Source of the DNA: Roseofilum reptotaenium CS-1145
GTDB taxonomy: Bacteria > Cyanobacteriota > Cyanobacteriia > Cyanobacteriales > Desertifilaceae
DNA: 33,703 nucleotides
Direction of reading: 5' to 3'
Assembly (NCBI RefSeq): GCF_028330985.1
Contig: NZ_JAQMUE010000030.1
Span: 1 to 33,703, forward strand
Shown piece by piece: positions 31,602 to 33,703 of this stretch (position 1 is its first letter; each line of letters opens with the position of its first letter). The notes under the pieces were generated by a model. It had not been told where the DNA came from. It was given only the letters and a program-made list of their open reading frames with translations, and did not search any database. The position numbers were made by a program, and so were the translations under genes.

Positions 31602-31689
31602 GGAGAGGTGGCAGAGTGGTTGAATGCGGCACACTCGAAATGTGTTAACAGTTAATAGCTGTTCGGGGGTTCGAATCCCTTCCTCTCCG
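31602..31689 (+). tRNA. tRNA-Ser (CGA)
   Basis: An 88-nt class II tRNA. The acceptor strands are GGAGAGG and CCTCTCC with discriminator G. The anticodon loop CTCGAAA carries CGA. The long variable arm is AACAGTTAATAGCTGTT, and the T arm GGGGG-TTCGAAT-CCCTT is imperfect. CCA is not encoded. It decodes UCG codons. It stands alone between a small hypothetical operon and the xisH/xisI pair. Confidence 0.95.
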
Positions 31690-31891
31690 TCTTCTTTCTC
31701 ATAACCATTGTCGATCCCTTAGAGCTAGGCGCTATGATTGGTTCGTTACTTTATGAACTGAATCCTTCCCGTGTCGTCAAAATTGACACACAATTCAAGC
31801 AGAGCTAAACGCTCCAACGAGTCTGTTGTTTGCTCTCCTTATCTCCCCATAACAGGCTTGGCGCTGTAAAACGCACCCCACATCAGAAAAA

Positions 31892-32227
31892 CTAACTCAC
31901 AGCAAATCCATTATAGGGACGCATAGACGGTGCATGATAAGCCAAAACAATGCGATCTTTTCGGATTCCCCGTTCTGTCAGTTCATTGGCAACTCCCACT
32001 TCAGTTCCATCATACTCAATCCAAATTTTTCCATCTTTAATATCAATATGAATCAAAGCACCATAAACGCGCCGTTTGTTCATCCATCCCGTCCGCACGA
32101 CTTGATAGCGATCGCGCTCTAGATCAAAGACAACGCCAATTTCTACCTCCCCAAAGATCGGTTGAACTTGACTATGACAAAGTAAAATCTCTTGAACAAT
32201 TTGACGATAGGTTTCTATTTTATCCAT
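31892..32227 (-). CDS. xisI: XisI-like protein
   Basis: The product is 111 residues from ATG at 32227, typical of XisI. It shows VFDLERDRYQVVRTGW, RVYGALIHIDIKDGKIWIEY and the C-terminal RKDRIVLAYHAPSMRPYNGF, all family hallmarks. XisI was defined with XisH and XisF in controlling excision of the fdxN element in Anabaena heterocysts, but xisHI pairs are widespread in cyanobacteria that lack the element. The start overlaps the end of xisH by 13 bases, so the two are coupled and probably form a complex. No XisF-type recombinase is nearby, so an unrelated role is likely here. Confidence 0.92.
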   Translation of the reverse strand: MDKIETYRQIVQEILLCHSQVQPIFGEVEIGVVFDLERDRYQVVRTGWMNKRRVYGALIHIDIKDGKIWIEYDGTEVGVANELTERGIRKDRIVLAYHAPSMRPYNGFAVS

Positions 32228-32628
32228 TGCAGAATACCTGTATTTTCAACATCGTAAATGAGCAAATGTAGTTGATATTCCCGGACTCCTTCTTCAATAA
32301 ATCTGAGACGAAAGAATTCATCATAGGTTTGATGGGGTACGGCCAAATACAGGGTACGTGATGGATCTTGTACTCTCAGAGCGCGTCGATAATTGAGATA
32401 TTGACCGACGGCTGTGTGAAATTCAGAAATGGCAGAGGGGTTAATGAAACTCTTCACCTCTACAGCAATTTTCTCGCGATCTCGTTCAGCCGCCAAGAGG
32501 AGTTCAGCACCCAAGTCAATTTGCATTTGTACCTCTCCATAATCAAGAGGAAATGGATCGTGGGTAATCAGCCACCCTTGAGCAACCAAGGCATCTTTGA
32601 CCACAGAGTGGAAAATATCTCTAGCCAT
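32215..32628 (-). CDS. xisH: XisH-like protein, PD-(D/E)XK nuclease fold
   Basis: I prefer ATG at 32628 (MARDIFHSVVKDALVAQGW), since relatives begin close to this motif. ATG at 32640 adds four residues. The product is about 137 residues. The order THDPF, then Asp in QIDLGAELLLAAERD, then EVKSF fits the PD-(D/E)XK nuclease core (Asp ... Glu-x-Lys). FHTAVGQYLNYRRAL follows, as in XisH. DNA cleavage is inferred from fold only. It is upstream of and coupled to xisI. Confidence 0.92.
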   Translation of the reverse strand: MARDIFHSVVKDALVAQGWLITHDPFPLDYGEVQMQIDLGAELLLAAERDREKIAVEVKSFINPSAISEFHTAVGQYLNYRRALRVQDPSRTLYLAVPHQTYDEFFRLRFIEEGVREYQLHLLIYDVENTGILQWIK

Positions 32629-32681
32629 AGCATGATACAAGCCTTATTCTTGGAGCTTCCTCTATTTTAGAGTGATTTGCC

Positions 32682-33623
32682 CTAAATCGAGCCGCTCACT
32701 TCATCCAATGAAGTCCATTCCAGGGTATCCCCCAATTGTTCCCCCGTGTGGTAGGCAGCCAGGAGAATTTCTGAAGTTTTTCCCCAAGCAATTTGACCAG
32801 TTTTATCAATACCGATCGCACCTAAATCCCGTTTATTAGCTTTGGATTCGGTCATGGTTTTTTCAAAAGCAGCCCCTAAAGACAGTCCATCAGTGACGCG
32901 CACTACAATGCGAGCCGCAATACATTCATTAATAATATCTTCGCCAATACCTGTACAACTAATTCCAGCATCAGAGGTGGCATAATTGCCGGCAGGCATG
33001 GCAGAATCACTAACACGCCCAATATATTCAAATCCTTTGCCACCGGTGGAGGTTCCAGCGGCAATTTTTCCTTGGTTATCGAGGGCAACTACACCAATCG
33101 TTCCAGTCCCCGGAGCAGGACTAGCCAGCACATTCGCCATACTACGGCTAAAGTTATCTTTACGGTCTTGTAACCATTCATTTAAGCGCAAATCCGTTAG
33201 GGGATTATGAATGGGGAGTTGTAATTCTCGCACCAATTCCATGGCTCCGACATCGGAGAGAATGCGATCGCTTTTGTCTTGCAGAACTTTAGCTAAATCA
33301 ACGGGATTTTTGACCCGCGAAACGTTGATTACACCGCTAAAGGTTTGCGTTTCTCCCTCCATCAGGGAGGCACTCATGCGAATTTGACCATCTGATTGCA
33401 AGACGGAACCCGTTCCAGCATTGTAACGAGGATCGTCTTCGAGCAGACGACAACCTTGAATCACGGCTTCTAAGGCAGGCGTGCCCGCTTCTAAAGTGGC
33501 GTATACTTGTTTGAGAATTTCATAAAGGGATTGGCGGACGGCTTCAACGCCTCCTTTTCCTTGTAGGGAACTGCCTGCACCTCCATGAATGATCAGTTTG
33601 GGTTGGTGAGTGGAATTAGTCAT
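32682..33623 (-). CDS. iaaA: Isoaspartyl peptidase/L-asparaginase (type III, Ntn hydrolase)
   Basis: The enzyme hydrolyses beta-aspartyl dipeptides and L-asparagine. The product is 313 residues, made as a precursor that cuts itself. The new N-terminal nucleophile is Thr in GTGTIGVVALD (about residue 174). The N-terminal part has LIIHGGAGSS and DDPRYNAGTGSVLQ. After the cut come GRVSDSAMPAGNYA and DAGISCTGIGEDIINECIA, which shape the substrate pocket. ATG at 33623 is the natural start. It lies 54 bases upstream of xisH on the same strand and may be cotranscribed, though the functions are unrelated. Confidence 0.95.
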   Translation of the reverse strand: MTNSTHQPKLIIHGGAGSSLQGKGGVEAVRQSLYEILKQVYATLEAGTPALEAVIQGCRLLEDDPRYNAGTGSVLQSDGQIRMSASLMEGETQTFSGVINVSRVKNPVDLAKVLQDKSDRILSDVGAMELVRELQLPIHNPLTDLRLNEWLQDRKDNFSRSMANVLASPAPGTGTIGVVALDNQGKIAAGTSTGGKGFEYIGRVSDSAMPAGNYATSDAGISCTGIGEDIINECIAARIVVRVTDGLSLGAAFEKTMTESKANKRDLGAIGIDKTGQIAWGKTSEILLAAYHTGEQLGDTLEWTSLDEVSGSI

Positions 33624-33635
33624 AAGTCAATGAGG

Positions 33636-33691
33636 ATAGTATAGGGAGATAGAGGGATGGGGAGATAGGGGGATGGGGAAATAGGGGGAAT
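33636..33691. repeat. GGGGATAG-type imperfect tandem repeat
   Basis: Imperfect units of GGGGAGATA and GGGGATGG fill this stretch upstream of the asparaginase gene. It resembles the purine-rich repeat at 16098-16140 and belongs to the low-complexity repeat class seen at other intergenic points in the window. Confidence 0.6.
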
Positions 33692-33703
33692 AACATTCAG
33701 AGT

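Overview
The window comes from a cyanobacterium, probably a filamentous one of the Oscillatoria type. The evidence is frequent GCGATCGC (HIP1) octamers, CCCTATT heptamer repeats, and a gene set typical of the phylum: xisH/xisI, a Psb32-like TPM protein, YtxH and DUF948 proteins, ComFB, SLH proteins, and menD. The genus is inference only.

Bases 1 to about 5,950 look like one end of an integrated element. They hold short unrecognised genes, a tyrosine recombinase (4252-5847) and a divergent tRNA-Asn. Three copies of a TTAAGTCTAAA repeat triad and a dispersed inverted repeat also lie here. At 5921-5948, just behind the recombinase start, is a sequence like the 3' end of a tRNA-Gly gene, which is the expected form of an attachment-site copy. 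HIP1 is absent from 1802 to 6833. From 5,950 to 7,600 there is one small hypothetical gene and much apparently decayed DNA.

From 7,600 on the DNA looks chromosomal. A tandem pair of Cache-HAMP-PAS hybrid histidine kinases reads leftward. The upstream copy (14450-11220) is intact. The downstream copy (11161-8234) is broken by an in-frame TGA and has lost about 100 codons of its receiver domain. A TIGR01777 epimerase, a beta-helix/SLH surface protein, a run of small envelope proteins (18460-20950), cobH and menD follow. Then come comFB, an SLH-linked putative cysteine peptidase, an SH3-like protein, purB, and an adenylate cyclase whose sensor half resembles that of the two kinases. The window ends with a small two-gene unit, tRNA-Ser(CGA), xisH/xisI and a type III asparaginase.

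The most striking object is an apparent structured RNA of about 214 nt at 21928-22141, between cobH and menD. It combines two separate pieces of 23S rRNA. One is a sarcin-ricin-loop hairpin with all 12 universal bases (21964-21975). The other is an arm carrying the L11-binding GTPase-associated-centre sequence (22041-22083, about 33 of 43 bases matching E. coli 1065-1107 as I remember it). The two appear in the reverse of their 23S order and are joined by their own complementary stems. Together these are the parts of the ribosome that contact translational GTPases. I know of no named RNA with this design, and I propose it as a factor-binding-site mimic or decoy.
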